A DNA stretch of 35,831 bases from an uncultured Pseudoflavonifractor sp. (GCF_944387805.1 NZ_CALXGI010000025.1:1-35831), one strand, 5' to 3'. Shown: positions 14,301 through 21,979, counted from the stretch's first letter. Program-made: numbers and translations. Notes: generated by a model not told the origin, from the letters alone.

Positions 14301-17081
14301 GAACTCCTCAAAGTTGCGATAGTCGGTGGCGTTGACGATGTAGTGGAAGGTGCTGCCCGCGGCGGCCTTCTCGCCGGCGGGAACGGTCTCCTCCAGGTTG
14401 ACGGCGTAGCCCTCCACGGTAAAGGACCACTCGTGGAAGAACTTGTTGCCGCTGTTGTCCTCCACGCGGTATTTCACCTTGTTCAGACCGGGACGGAGGG
14501 CGGTGAGGGCGCCGGGGTGGAAGGTGATCTTCACGGAGCCGTCAGCGGCCACCTCCTGCTGGATGGCGGAGAGGTCCATCACCTTGCCGTTGATCCACAG
14601 CTTGGTCCGCTCGGTGTTGATGCCGGTGTAGGGCTGGCCCTCCACCTGGGGGTCACGGACGGTGATGGAGATGTCGGGCTCGTTGGACACGTCCACAGCG
14701 CCGTCGGCAGGGGTCACCTCGGTGCCGGGCACCAGCTCAGGAGCCAGGGTGTCGTCGTTCTTGAAGTCGTAGACCGCCCGCAGGCCGTCCACATAGATGG
14801 TGCCCTTTTTGCCGTTGGCAATGCTGGCGGTGCCCAGAACACGGACGCCCCACACCAGCTTATAGGGGAAGGAGGCGGTAGCGGGGATGGCGTTCTCTAC
14901 GTAGCGCCATCCCACCCAGTCCACGTACACGTCGCCGGCATAGGCGGAGGTTTCCAGCTGGATGCGCAGCCAGACGCCGTTTCCGTCGCCGTAGACCCAG
15001 CAGCCGATGGCCTTGGGCTGGCCCTCCAGGTACAGGTCCTCCACAGGGCCGGTCTCACAGGTGACGGTGCCGGTCAGGGGCTTGGTGGCAAAGTCGTAGT
15101 CCACCCGCAGGGAACCATCGCCGCTCTTCACATAGCGCTCATCGTAGTTGATGGACATCTTGGCGTCGCCGCCGCGGTCGCCCAGACCGCCGTCCGCGCC
15201 GTTGAAATAGCGCCACTCCCAGCCGGCTTCCTCAAAGTCCTCCTCAAAGTCGTTGAGGGGAACGGGCAGCTTGCCGATCTCCACGGGGAGATTGAGGGTA
15301 TAGTCCTTGTAGGAGATTTTCAGCTCGCCGGTGCCCTGGGTCTCGGCGGCGGTAAAGGTGCCGTCGGGGGCGATGGAGCCCAGCGAATCGTCAGAGAGGT
15401 CAAAGGTCAGGGCCTCGCTGGTGAGCACCACGGGCGTGCCGTTGTACTCAGCGGTAAAGCTCATCTTCGTGGTGGCTCCGGGGGCCACGGAGAGAATGGA
15501 CCGGTCGGCGGTGAGCTTGGTGATGGAGTCCACCACCTGGACCTCCAGTACGCCGGAGGCGGAGCCGTCCTCTGTGGACACGGTGATGGTGCCCTCGTGG
15601 GTACCGGCGGCGGCGGTAAAGACGCCCTCCTCGGACACCGTGCCAATCTCCCCGTCGACAGCGTAGGTCAGGGCGCTGTCCAGGGTCTTATAGTGGTAAT
15701 TGCCGTCGGTGGTGCCCACCTTCAGGCCCAGCTTGCCGTTCTCCAGCACCATGACCTTGTTGCCGTAGCCCTCGTCAATATCGGGGTAAACATGGAGCAG
15801 GGTGGTATCGGGGTCCGGCTCGCTCTGGGCCACAAAGAGCAGGGCGTTGCAGTTGGCCCGCTCGCTGCCGTCGGAGGGCCGGTTGAGGATGGTGGACTGC
15901 TCATCGCCGGGCAGAGTGGCGGTGATGGTGGAGCTGCCGCCGCCGTCAAAGTTGAAGACGGACACGCAGCCCTGCGCCTTCATATAGTCCACAATATTCC
16001 GGAAGCTGATGCCCATGGCCCAGCCGGCCTGACGGCCGTCGCACTGGAAGAACACCAGGGTGCCGTCCTCCTTCACGCCCATAACCGTGCGGGGATGGAT
16101 GTCGGTATCCCCGTTGTATGCGCTCTCATTGACCTGGCCGTTCCACATGAGGACGTGGAAGATGCCAAGAGCCTGGGTGGCCTGGCTCCAGTCCACATCG
16201 CTGTTGTTGTTGGCCACGGAAACCGTCACCTGCTCGCCCTCGGTCAGGGCGCTCAGGTCGTCGTACCGGCTGCCGGCGCTGCTGGTGCTCAGGACAATCT
16301 GGTTCTCCCCAATGGGGGTCTGGTTCTTGTCCACATTGGCCTCTACCCGGTTGACGCTGGCCACGGTGGCGGTAATCTCGCCGCCCACCACCAGGCCCTC
16401 ATAGCCGGGGGTGGTCACGTTCAGCACCACTTCCACGCCGGGCTGGGTGGAGTTGGTGGCGGAGGCAAACTGCTCGGTGAGGAGGTAGACATTCTCCGTG
16501 TTCAGCTTGCGCTCCTTGTTGACGTGATTGACCGTGATGGCCTCGCCGTCCTCGGGGGTGGCGGTGATGGTCAGGTTAGTGTGGCCGTAGATGGCCTTGC
16601 CCTCGGCGGTAAAGCCCACCGCCTCGGCGCTGTTGTTGTGGGAGGTGGAAATCAGAATACCGTCTCTGATCATCAGGCCGTTGGAGACGCCGTTGCTGGT
16701 GTCGTAGGCATCGCCGTTGATGGCGAACACCACCTTGGAGCCGTCCTCCTCCGCCTGGGAGACCAGGTCGGACATGATGTCGCCGCCCATCACGTAGGGG
16801 CCATAGCTGAGCAGCGGCTTCACCTGCGTGGTCTCGGGATTGTATGTAACGGTGTAGCTCTTCTGGAGGCCGTTCTCATTCTCGCTGATGATGTGCTCCA
16901 GCGTGACGCCGTTGTAGATATCCCGGCTCCAGTCCATGGACACCTGCCCCAGACCGGGGGTCTGGGTGTCCTGTGTATTTTCCGAAGCCTGCGCGCCGGG
17001 CAGCAGTCCCAGCAGCATGGCTCCGGCCAGCGCCGCGGCGGCACATCTGCTGCCCCAGCGGTTCGCTTCTTTCCCTCTCAT
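11388..17081 (-). CDS. Multidomain SLH-anchored phosphodiester glycosidase / metallophosphoesterase
   Basis: The 1,897-residue protein starts with a signal peptide (basic start, hydrophobic core, cleavage near GAQA-SEN at residue 32). Residues ~45-400 form a NAGPA/DUF2233 phosphodiester glycosidase domain with VFAINGDAYD, PRTVMGV and FNFDGGGSSTI. Ig-like and carbohydrate-binding-like segments follow, then a cohesin-like beta domain (~890-1000). An Fn3-like purple acid phosphatase N-domain (~1120-1215) precedes a metallophosphoesterase with YGDIQG, QAGDVSDD, GNHDSS, VLMHRS and SGHDHIYNR (~1231-1405). Three SLH repeats (~1730-1890) tether it to the cell wall. It probably removes sugar-phosphate decorations outside the cell. 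The ATG at 17081 has AAGGAG eleven bases upstream; earlier codons lack a suitable site. Confidence 0.87.
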   Translation of the reverse strand: MRGKEANRWGSRCAAAALAGAMLLGLLPGAQASENTQDTQTPGLGQVSMDWSRDIYNGVTLEHIISENENGLQKSYTVTYNPETTQVKPLLSYGPYVMGGDIMSDLVSQAEEDGSKVVFAINGDAYDTSNGVSNGLMIRDGILISTSHNNSAEAVGFTAEGKAIYGHTNLTITATPEDGEAITVNHVNKERKLNTENVYLLTEQFASATNSTQPGVEVVLNVTTPGYEGLVVGGEITATVASVNRVEANVDKNQTPIGENQIVLSTSSAGSRYDDLSALTEGEQVTVSVANNNSDVDWSQATQALGIFHVLMWNGQVNESAYNGDTDIHPRTVMGVKEDGTLVFFQCDGRQAGWAMGISFRNIVDYMKAQGCVSVFNFDGGGSSTITATLPGDEQSTILNRPSDGSERANCNALLFVAQSEPDPDTTLLHVYPDIDEGYGNKVMVLENGKLGLKVGTTDGNYHYKTLDSALTYAVDGEIGTVSEEGVFTAAAGTHEGTITVSTEDGSASGVLEVQVVDSITKLTADRSILSVAPGATTKMSFTAEYNGTPVVLTSEALTFDLSDDSLGSIAPDGTFTAAETQGTGELKISYKDYTLNLPVEIGKLPVPLNDFEEDFEEAGWEWRYFNGADGGLGDRGGDAKMSINYDERYVKSGDGSLRVDYDFATKPLTGTVTCETGPVEDLYLEGQPKAIGCWVYGDGNGVWLRIQLETSAYAGDVYVDWVGWRYVENAIPATASFPYKLVWGVRVLGTASIANGKKGTIYVDGLRAVYDFKNDDTLAPELVPGTEVTPADGAVDVSNEPDISITVRDPQVEGQPYTGINTERTKLWINGKVMDLSAIQQEVAADGSVKITFHPGALTALRPGLNKVKYRVEDNSGNKFFHEWSFTVEGYAVNLEETVPAGEKAAAGSTFHYIVNATDYRNFEEFQFDLSFDPKYVTLVDAAYDSRLTADVNEVDAEAGTVRYTLTGMDKLEKDGENPLVDLTFKVGNSAGGQTGIKVNKASVRQTGEVAGTDLILDGYDREVALKYTLSWSGSTVGRETQLKLVDDQGTPVSGMSFHVTQNGEPVALDGVTGEDGTLSTGLFGTYPAGTEFQVWVEDADGALSNTQKITVYDSLGTADPAKVTVTTGQDPATSVGISWETSLDVESGELVIGKTADLTGEDTRTISAQGKDIETMVSGNVRLYQSWGVRAGGLEPDTTYYYKVGSGEHYSAIQSFTTAPADGDMTIAFYGDIQGAYAQFPQAIEALKALYPDVDLNLQAGDVSDDGQSYSDWNAAYEGFGSYLSNGIWASTIGNHDSSNDAQAFASYFYGPDNGTYDTPRNYWFQMGDIIFYNLDTEATYTYDPGFKTQIAHMKEVFAASDAEYKVVLMHRSAYPMSYDEADVRALHTEFEKMGVCLVLSGHDHIYNRTEMYQGEKAPGTGIPYVVGGCSSGSKYYDADSEGRPWQDVVYDDNNPVFSVLKMKDGVLTFEAYAMEEEGTRMVDSFTVKSRQAESEDSGSTGVVPSGPDVNEPVTSGGTTAVTVEVKPAVTGGVAKTEISASTMDKAVTSVIEAARKAGTTPLVELVLDTGKADSLSVTLPVDELKTLSSEQGSLAITSDAADVTLDAAALAAIGEQAGGKVTLAVSAVDSDDLTEEQKAAAGDGVVYALSLTSGGKAIADLKTGKATVTLPYALKEGQKAGGVVVYCMDDEAGLTACQTSCDAAEDTVTFTASRFGKYVVAYDAALAWTNPYTDVDENDWFYEAVRYTGVNGLMNGTSATTFSPALQVSRAMLMTMLARMDGAETDGGSTWYEKGMAWAMAEGVSDGTNPEGNITREQIAAMLYRTAGSPAVTGSLTEFPDGAAVSSWAADAMTWAVSLGLFQGDSAGQLNPTGEATRMEVAVILMRFCQRQNA

Positions 17082-17348
17082 GTCAATTACCACTCCTTCA
17101 GTTACACCGGATATTCCGGGTGCGCATTTGACAGGACACATGTTAGCAGAAGGGGTGGAACCGCTCCATCAAGTCTCCGTATTATTTCTGTAAAATATTT
17201 CGATACAAAATCCTTCATGTTCTGAAACATTATTTCACACAGGAACATTTCTGACGCAATCTTTCCTGTCAGAGGCGTTCTTTCGCTGCGGGCAGCATGT
17301 TTTCCTTCCGCCGGGCAAATACTAGAGCGGCACAGAGGAGGTGCTTTT
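17082..17348. other. Divergent intergenic region
   Basis: This gap separates the surface-protein gene (minus) and a small-protein gene (plus). On the minus strand, TTGTAT followed after 16 bp by AATAAT (about 17178-17205) is a weak promoter candidate. Plus-strand TTGACA at 17127-17132 lacks a matching -10. Nothing else stands out. Confidence 0.35.
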
Positions 17349-17513
17349 ATGGCCAAACAGGGAATGTCCCGCCCGGAGCGGACCCACACCCAGCCCCGCA
17401 ATGACCAGCCGCCCGTCCCCCAGCTTCAGGGGAAGGAGAAGCACGGCAAGGAGCGGGCAAAGCCCATCATTCCGGGGACCAGCGGGCCGGATTTGAAGGT
17501 ATTCCACCGTTGA
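17349..17513 (+). CDS. Conserved small basic protein (54 aa)
   Basis: The protein begins MAKQGMSRPERTHTQPRN and ends SGPDLKVFHR. It is rich in Pro, Lys, Arg and Gln, has no hydrophobic segment and is probably disordered and cytoplasmic. The start is strongly supported by GAGGAGG seven bases upstream of the ATG, which is unusual for a chance ORF, and the codon use matches the GC-rich neighbours. The sequence pattern looks like a short protein family seen in Oscillospiraceae, but this is from memory and its function is unknown. It ends before the bidirectional terminator at 17531, which would also terminate its transcript. Confidence 0.6.
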   Translation: MAKQGMSRPERTHTQPRNDQPPVPQLQGKEKHGKERAKPIIPGTSGPDLKVFHR

Positions 17514-17530
17514 CACTTACAGACAGGCGC

Positions 17531-17576
17531 AAAAAAGAGGCAGACCGCCGATAACAGCGGTCTGCCTCTCTTTTTC
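17531..17576. terminator. Bidirectional terminator
   Basis: AGAGGCAGACCGC pairs with GCGGTCTGCCTCT, with A6 before and T5 after. It ends the small-protein gene (plus) and the sigma/anti-sigma operon (minus). Confidence 0.9.
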
Positions 17577-17587
17577 TCAACGGGATA

Positions 17588-19111
17588 TCAGCGGTTGTCC
17601 GCCTCCCATTTGATGAACTCGCCGGAAGCGGCGTCAATTTCAAAATCATACTCCCAGCCGTCCAGTACTGCCTCGCCCTTGTAGATCGTCCGGCCGTCGT
17701 CGCTGTCCCGCTCGAACTCCACAATGGTGGCTCCGGGGATACGGGCCAGGACCAGAGCCCGGGCTCCCTCCTCGTCCAGCGCCGTCTGTCCGGCAGAGGT
17801 ACTGCTTCCCCCCTGCCAGCCGTCATCCACGTCGTCCGCGTCCCACTTCAGGAAGGCACTGGTGGAGGCGTCAATCTCAAACTCATACTCCCGGCCGTCC
17901 AGCACCGCCTCGCCCTTGTAGATCGCGCGGCCGTCGTCGGTATCCCGCTCGAACTCCACAATGGTCGCTCCGGGGACCTGGGCCAGGACCAGATTCTTGG
18001 CCTCCTGCTCGGTGATCAGGGTTGTCTGCTGCTGGCTCTGGGAGGGCTGGGGACTGGGGGTGGTCTGGGTGCCGGAGCCGCTGGACTCAGGCCCGGTGGC
18101 GGGGCCTCTCTCATGGGTTCCGCTCCAGTGGTCGTCCTCCTCGTACTCCCACTTGACCACCGCTCCGGTGAGGGCGTCAATCTCAAGGTCGTACTCATAG
18201 CCGTCCTTCAACAGCTCCGCCTCATAGACCATACCGTCGTCGTAATCAAAGTCAATTTCCTTCAGCGTAGCGCCGGGGATCTGGGCCAGAGCGATCTCCC
18301 TGGCCTTCTCCAGGCCGATATAGGCCTTGTCGCTGGCCTGGCCTGTGACGGTCATGCCGCTGGTGTCCGCCTGCTTGGACTGGAGCAGCAGGTTCAGGTC
18401 GTTGACCGACAGCCCCGCCAGGGACTCAAAGGTCAGGGTGGGGTCAGTGTCCAGAATCCGCTGAATCAGCGTCGCCTTGCCCGCCGAGATGCCGTAGGTC
18501 TCCGCCTGGCTGGCCAGGGTCTGGTCCCTGGTGGTGATGGTCTGTCCCATCACCGCGGCGTCCAGTGATTCTCCGGCCAGCAGGCCGCTGATGTCCGCCA
18601 TCAGGCTCTCCTGAAGGGCCTTGGCCTTGGCGGCGTCCTCGTTGGCCACGGTGATCAGGACGGAGTTTTTCAGCTCGTCAATGTATCCGTGCTGCACCAT
18701 GGAGCCAATCAGCGCGTTGACCGCCACGTTGAGCGGGGAGCCCCGCAGGTCCATGTCGTCGATGATCTCCGTGCCGTCGGCGTTGAGGGCCTCGCAGCTC
18801 AGAACCTTTTCGTTCCGGCTCACCGTCAGCTGTACGCTGGGGTTGACGTCGATATCCACCAGGGAGTCGGGGGCGTTGGCGTACCGCCAGCCGAAAAAGC
18901 TGCCGCCGCCAATGACCAGCACCAGGGCCGCCGCCATCGCCGCCGCAAAATTCTGCCATCTCCGCCGCTTCTTCCTGGGCGGAGCGCTGATATCCACAAT
19001 TTTTTCCTGCCGACGTGCCTCCTCCCGCACCTCCAGAAGCTCGTCCAGGCGGTTGGGGGCAGCGTCCTCCATGGCGCGGGCTAAACGGGCTTCCGCATCA
19101 TGTTCCTTCAT
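17588..19111 (-). CDS. RsgI-like anti-sigma factor with three PepSY domains
   Basis: The 507-residue protein has a cytoplasmic N-terminus of about 50 residues, one membrane helix (~54-75) and a large external part. Right after the helix, SLVDIDVNPSVQLTVSRNEKV matches the signature of RsgI-type anti-sigma factors (DINPS). Three PepSY-like domains follow, each with an IPGAT or VPGAT motif and a Y-[DE]-x-EIDA strand; a Ser/Gln/Thr/Pro-rich linker separates the first from the second. The second and third are near copies, also in DNA (see repeat entry). The ATG overlaps the sigma gene stop (ATGA), the usual layout of a sigma factor with its cognate anti-sigma. It probably holds the sigma factor inactive until an outside signal is sensed. 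Confidence 0.82.
   Translation of the reverse strand: MKEHDAEARLARAMEDAAPNRLDELLEVREEARRQEKIVDISAPPRKKRRRWQNFAAAMAAALVLVIGGGSFFGWRYANAPDSLVDIDVNPSVQLTVSRNEKVLSCEALNADGTEIIDDMDLRGSPLNVAVNALIGSMVQHGYIDELKNSVLITVANEDAAKAKALQESLMADISGLLAGESLDAAVMGQTITTRDQTLASQAETYGISAGKATLIQRILDTDPTLTFESLAGLSVNDLNLLLQSKQADTSGMTVTGQASDKAYIGLEKAREIALAQIPGATLKEIDFDYDDGMVYEAELLKDGYEYDLEIDALTGAVVKWEYEEDDHWSGTHERGPATGPESSGSGTQTTPSPQPSQSQQQTTLITEQEAKNLVLAQVPGATIVEFERDTDDGRAIYKGEAVLDGREYEFEIDASTSAFLKWDADDVDDGWQGGSSTSAGQTALDEEGARALVLARIPGATIVEFERDSDDGRTIYKGEAVLDGWEYDFEIDAASGEFIKWEADNR
17620..18000 (-). repeat. Tandem duplication of a PepSY-coding segment
   Basis: The DNA from about 17620 to 17765 is repeated at a constant offset of 237 bp (79 codons) up to about 18000 with few differences, for instance around GTAGATCG, CCGCTCGAACTCCACAATGG and GGGCCAGGACCAGA. 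The first PepSY copy, near 18160-18310, is far more diverged. Confidence 0.75.
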
Positions 19112-19692
19112 GTCGCCTCACGCTCCTCCAGATAATCTTTCAGTTTCAGCAGTGCCCTGCGGTACTTGGAGAGCACCGTGGCCAGGGGCATATCCAGCAG
19201 GGCCGCAATCTCCCGGTGCTTCAGGCCGCTCAGGGCGTGGAGGGTGACCACCTGCCGCTCCTCGTTGCCCAGGCACTTCATGGCCGCCTCCAGGGCCAGC
19301 TTGTCCTCCTGGGCCCGGGTGGGGTCCACGCTGGCCCACAGGTGCCAGTCCTCCTCCTGCTCCAGCGGCACATCCCGCCGCTCACGCAGCTTCTCCAGCG
19401 CCAGGTTCCGGGCAATGGTGAGCACCCATGCCATGGGCTTCCCCTTGGGCTGGTAGCTTCCGGCGGCAGCGTCCACCTTCAGAAAGGTGTCCTGCATGAC
19501 GTCCTCCGCATCGTGCTGGTTCTTTACGATGGACAGCGCAAAGCCGTACACCGCCTTATGGGCGCGGAGATACAGCTCGGAAAACGCCTGCGTATCCCCC
19601 TGGGCTACGCGCAGAATCAGACTGTCCTCCAGTGCGGGCGCCCTGGCCGGAAGGAGCTCCTGCTCCAGTGCAGACAGGCCAAACAGCAGCAT
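19108..19692 (-). CDS. ECF-type RNA polymerase sigma factor
   Basis: The 194-residue protein has region 2 (FSELYLRAHKAVYGFALSIVKNQHDAEDVMQDTFLKV, about residues 38-74) including the AEDVMQDTF core, and region 4 (LGNEERQVVTLHALSGLKHREIAALLDMPLATVLSKYRRAL, about 140-180) with the helix-turn-helix. The linker between is short and no region 3 is seen, so it belongs to the extracytoplasmic-function group. GAGGGGAAG precedes the ATG. It is followed by its anti-sigma gene with a four-base overlap. A housekeeping-type promoter lies upstream; an ECF-type autoregulated promoter could not be recognised with confidence. The target genes are unknown. Confidence 0.93.
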   Translation of the reverse strand: MLLFGLSALEQELLPARAPALEDSLILRVAQGDTQAFSELYLRAHKAVYGFALSIVKNQHDAEDVMQDTFLKVDAAAGSYQPKGKPMAWVLTIARNLALEKLRERRDVPLEQEEDWHLWASVDPTRAQEDKLALEAAMKCLGNEERQVVTLHALSGLKHREIAALLDMPLATVLSKYRRALLKLKDYLEEREAT

Positions 19693-20003
19693 AATTCTTC
19701 CCCTCTCATAGGAATAACGGAACGGACGGGATTTTTATTGCATCCAAATCAAAATTTTTTCTCCGTCCGCAGCAAAATTCCAGTCAAACAGCCTGTTTCG
19801 GCTGTTTTTGATTTGCGGGCCTTCGTTCCCTGAATAAAGCGTATCATAACCGCTTTGCGGCTATTATACCATGTTCTCCCTGCCGCTTCAATCATCGCCG
19901 CTTTTCCGAATTTTTACACGAATTTTACCTCTCCACCCCGTCTCTGTTACGTTTCCCTGCTAAACTGTCTTTATTATCTCTATCAATCAGGGAGGTATCC
20001 GCC
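19693..20003. other. Divergent intergenic region between sigma operon and small membrane protein
   Basis: It holds the sigma-operon promoter (19863-19891), leaving a minus-strand leader of about 165 bases with a weak CAGCC/GGCTG inverted repeat. On the plus side TTACGT followed after 19 bp by TATTAT near 19947-19977 is a weak promoter candidate. No small gene was recognised. Confidence 0.4.
19863..19891 (-). promoter_or_regulatory. Predicted sigma-A promoter of the ECF sigma operon
   Basis: On the minus strand TTGAAG (19886-19891) and TATAAT (19863-19868) are separated by 17 bp. It lies about 170 bp before the sigma start. Confidence 0.65.
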
Positions 20004-20273
20004 ATGTTTCACTCCCCGCTGAAGCGTTGGGATCTGGCGTTAAGCTGCGTCTTCCTGGCCGGCGCCATCCTCTTCGGCCTGTCCGCATACCAGGGCAGCA
20101 CCTTTATTGTGCTGTCCGCTCTGGGCCTGCTTTTGTGTATCGGCAGCATCATTCTGGGGCTGGTCAAGCTCCGCTGCCCCTTCTGCCACCATTTTCTCGG
20201 CTTTCTCTCCGCCGGCAGCCATCACTTCTGCCCCTGGTGCGGAGACCAGCTATCCGGCTCCGGCGAGGGCTGA
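20004..20273 (+). CDS. Small membrane protein with C-terminal zinc ribbon
   Basis: The 89-residue protein has two membrane helices (about residues 10-27 and 33-54) followed directly by a zinc ribbon of the form CPFC...CPWC with a HHFLGFLSAGSHHF loop between. The ribbon would lie at the cytoplasmic face if the N-terminus is inside. GGGAGG upstream of the ATG supports the start. No known family was recognised; similar short proteins are scattered in Clostridia without an assigned role. A strong terminator follows nine bases after the stop. Confidence 0.7.
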   Translation: MFHSPLKRWDLALSCVFLAGAILFGLSAYQGSTFIVLSALGLLLCIGSIILGLVKLRCPFCHHFLGFLSAGSHHFCPWCGDQLSGSGEG

Positions 20274-20281
20274 CAGTTTCC

Positions 20282-20324
20282 AACAGAAAGGGCTGGAGCG
20301 CGCTGCGCTCCAGCCCTTTCTGTT
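20282..20324. terminator. Bidirectional terminator hairpin
   Basis: AACAGAAAGGGCTGGAGCG pairs with CGCTCCAGCCCTTTCTGTT in a long stem with a tiny loop. It lies between the convergent small membrane protein and MATE genes. Confidence 0.75.
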
Positions 20325-20336
20325 CCGTCAGGATTA

Positions 20337-21677
20337 TTATATCCGCGTGCGCATCCAGTCCACCTTTTTGTAGTACAGGAAAAACAGGATGCAGCTGATG
20401 CCCCAGGTGAGGGGATAGACCCAGTAGACCATCTGGATGCTGTGGGTCAGAGGGATGGCAATGGACAGGAAGGCCACCCGCACGCCGCACCAGATGGCGA
20501 TCATGATGGCCATTGGGATGACGGCCCTTCCTGCGCCCCGCAGCACGGCGGCCACAGAGTGGGCATAGGCCAGCAGGCAGTAGAACAGCGCGGCCGTCCG
20601 GGCCTTGTCAATGCCAAAGGCCACAACCTCCGGCGTGGGGTCAAAGAGAGCGATGAGCTGGGGAGCAAAGAGGAACACCAGCACGCCGATGGCCTCCGCC
20701 AGGGTGACGCTCATCAGGATTCCAAAGCGTGCTCCCTTTCTCGTCCGCTCGTACTGCATAGCCCCCAGGTTCTGGCCCACAAAGGTAGTCAGCGCCAGGG
20801 TAAAGCTGTTGATGGGCAGGAATCCGAAGCCCTCGATTTTGGCATACGCGCCATAGCCCGCCATAGCCATCTCACCAAAAGAGTTGACATGTGACTGGAC
20901 AATCACATTGGCGAAGGCGATGATGGAGTTCTGCACGCCGGAGGGCAGGCCCACCCGGACAACCTGCCACAGAATATCCCGCTGAAAACGGATGGCCTTC
21001 AGCTCCACCCGGTAGCTCTCCTTTGTCCGCATCAGCTGGATAAGGCACAGCAGGGCGCTCACCACCTGGGAGATCACCGTGGCCAGCGCCGCGCCGCCCA
21101 CGCCGGCGTCAAAGGCCTGGATAAACAGCAGATCCAGCCCCAGATTGACAATGGAGGAGGCGATCAGGTAGTACAGCGGGTGACGGCCGTCCCCCACCGC
21201 CTGTAAAATGCCCACAAACACATTGTACATCATAACAGCCAGAGAGCCGCAGAAATAGATCCGCAGGTATGCCACTGCATCCGCCATCACGCTCTCCGGC
21301 GTGCCCATCCACACCAGAATCTGAGGCGAGAGCAGCACGCCCACAGCGGTCAGGACCGTACCCGCCACCAGGCCGAAAGCCACGATGGTATGGACGGTAC
21401 GGTGCACGCCTTCCTTATCTCCAGCGCCGAAATTTCTTGCCACAATGACGCCCGCGCCGGAGGAGATGCCGCTCAGCAGGCCGATGAGCATGCCGATCAG
21501 GCTGCCCGACGAGCTGACCGCCGCCAAGGCACTGCTGCCTACGAATCTCCCCACAATCAGCGAGTCTACGGTATTGTACATCTGTTGAAATAGATTGCCA
21601 AGCATGAGCGGCAGCGCAAAGAGGATCATTCTCTTCCAGATCGCGCCGCTGGTCATTGGCTCCATGGTCTTTGCCAC
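20337..21677 (-). CDS. MATE family efflux transporter
   Basis: The 446-residue protein has the twelve hydrophobic segments of the MATE fold. MTSGAIWKRMILFALPLMLGNLFQQMYNTVDSLIVGRFVG and a matching second half are typical of the NorM/DinF-like bacterial group. Such proteins export cationic drugs or metabolites using H+ or Na+ gradients; the substrate cannot be told. The frame opens at GTG 21692, but AGGAGG lies six bases before GTG 21677, giving MAKTMEPMTSG, so that start is chosen. A consensus-like promoter lies close upstream. It is transcribed alone. Confidence 0.92.
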   Translation of the reverse strand: MAKTMEPMTSGAIWKRMILFALPLMLGNLFQQMYNTVDSLIVGRFVGSSALAAVSSSGSLIGMLIGLLSGISSGAGVIVARNFGAGDKEGVHRTVHTIVAFGLVAGTVLTAVGVLLSPQILVWMGTPESVMADAVAYLRIYFCGSLAVMMYNVFVGILQAVGDGRHPLYYLIASSIVNLGLDLLFIQAFDAGVGGAALATVISQVVSALLCLIQLMRTKESYRVELKAIRFQRDILWQVVRVGLPSGVQNSIIAFANVIVQSHVNSFGEMAMAGYGAYAKIEGFGFLPINSFTLALTTFVGQNLGAMQYERTRKGARFGILMSVTLAEAIGVLVFLFAPQLIALFDPTPEVVAFGIDKARTAALFYCLLAYAHSVAAVLRGAGRAVIPMAIMIAIWCGVRVAFLSIAIPLTHSIQMVYWVYPLTWGISCILFFLYYKKVDWMRTRI

Positions 21678-21712
21678 AGGCTCCCTCCTCACAATAAAAA
21701 CGACACCGATAG

Positions 21713-21741
21713 ATTATATCCCCCTTTTGTCTTTTGCACAA
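21713..21741 (-). promoter_or_regulatory. Predicted sigma-A promoter of the MATE gene
   Basis: On the minus strand TTGTGC (21736-21741) and TATAAT (21713-21718) are 17 bp apart, about 36 bp upstream of the GTG start. Confidence 0.65.
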
Positions 21742-21775
21742 GTACACCGGCAATCTTTTCCCATACGAAAAATCT

Positions 21776-21812
21776 GCCGGCATCAAATTCTTATGCCTGT
21801 ATTGATGCCGGC
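21776..21812. repeat. Inverted repeat upstream of the MATE promoter
   Basis: GCCGGCATCAA (21776-21786) and TTGATGCCGGC (21802-21812) are perfect 11-bp arms separated by 15 bp. The partial motif CCGGCAATCT recurs at 21758 and 21808. It lies 35-70 bp upstream of the MATE -35 box. Confidence 0.6.
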
Positions 21813-21845
21813 AATCTCCTGTGAGGCAAAGCTTTTATAGAACGC

Positions 21846-21874
21846 TTGACTTTTTTGTCCCTATTTGCTATAGT
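21846..21874 (+). promoter_or_regulatory. Predicted sigma-A promoter of the flavin-binding protein gene
   Basis: TTGACT (21846-21851) and TATAGT (21869-21874) are separated by 17 bp; transcription should begin near 21881. Confidence 0.7.
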
Positions 21875-21880
21875 AAGGGG

Positions 21881-21958
21881 GCGATTTGAATTGCCGCCGG
21901 GTAAACGCCTTGGTCCGTTCTGTTGGGCCTTTGAAAGAACGGATGAAAGGCGTTTTTT
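21881..21958 (+). promoter_or_regulatory. Leader with terminator-like hairpin (possible attenuator)
   Basis: Within the leader AAACGCCTT (21903-21911) pairs with AAGGCGTTT (21947-21955), TCCGTTCT pairs with AGAACGGA inside it, and a run of T residues follows, ending about 20 bases before the ATG. This is a rho-independent terminator between the promoter and its gene. Upstream GGGGGCG (near 21877-21883) could pair with the CGCC of the left arm as an alternative fold. No known riboswitch consensus was recognised. Confidence 0.55.
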
Positions 21959-21979
21959 ATTGTACAAGGAGGAGACGGT

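Noticed and set aside
17127..17132. TTGACA as promoter of the 54-aa gene
   Set aside because: No acceptable -10 box at 15-19 bp downstream.
11352..17225. Plus-strand open frame of about 1,950 codons
   Set aside because: It is antisense to the surface-protein gene, has a composition rich in His, Gly, Ala and Val from GC-rich codon bias, no domains and no ribosome site.
21881..21958. T-box, ZTP or fluoride riboswitch
   Set aside because: The conserved T-box sequence and the core motifs of the other two classes were not found; only a generic attenuator is claimed.
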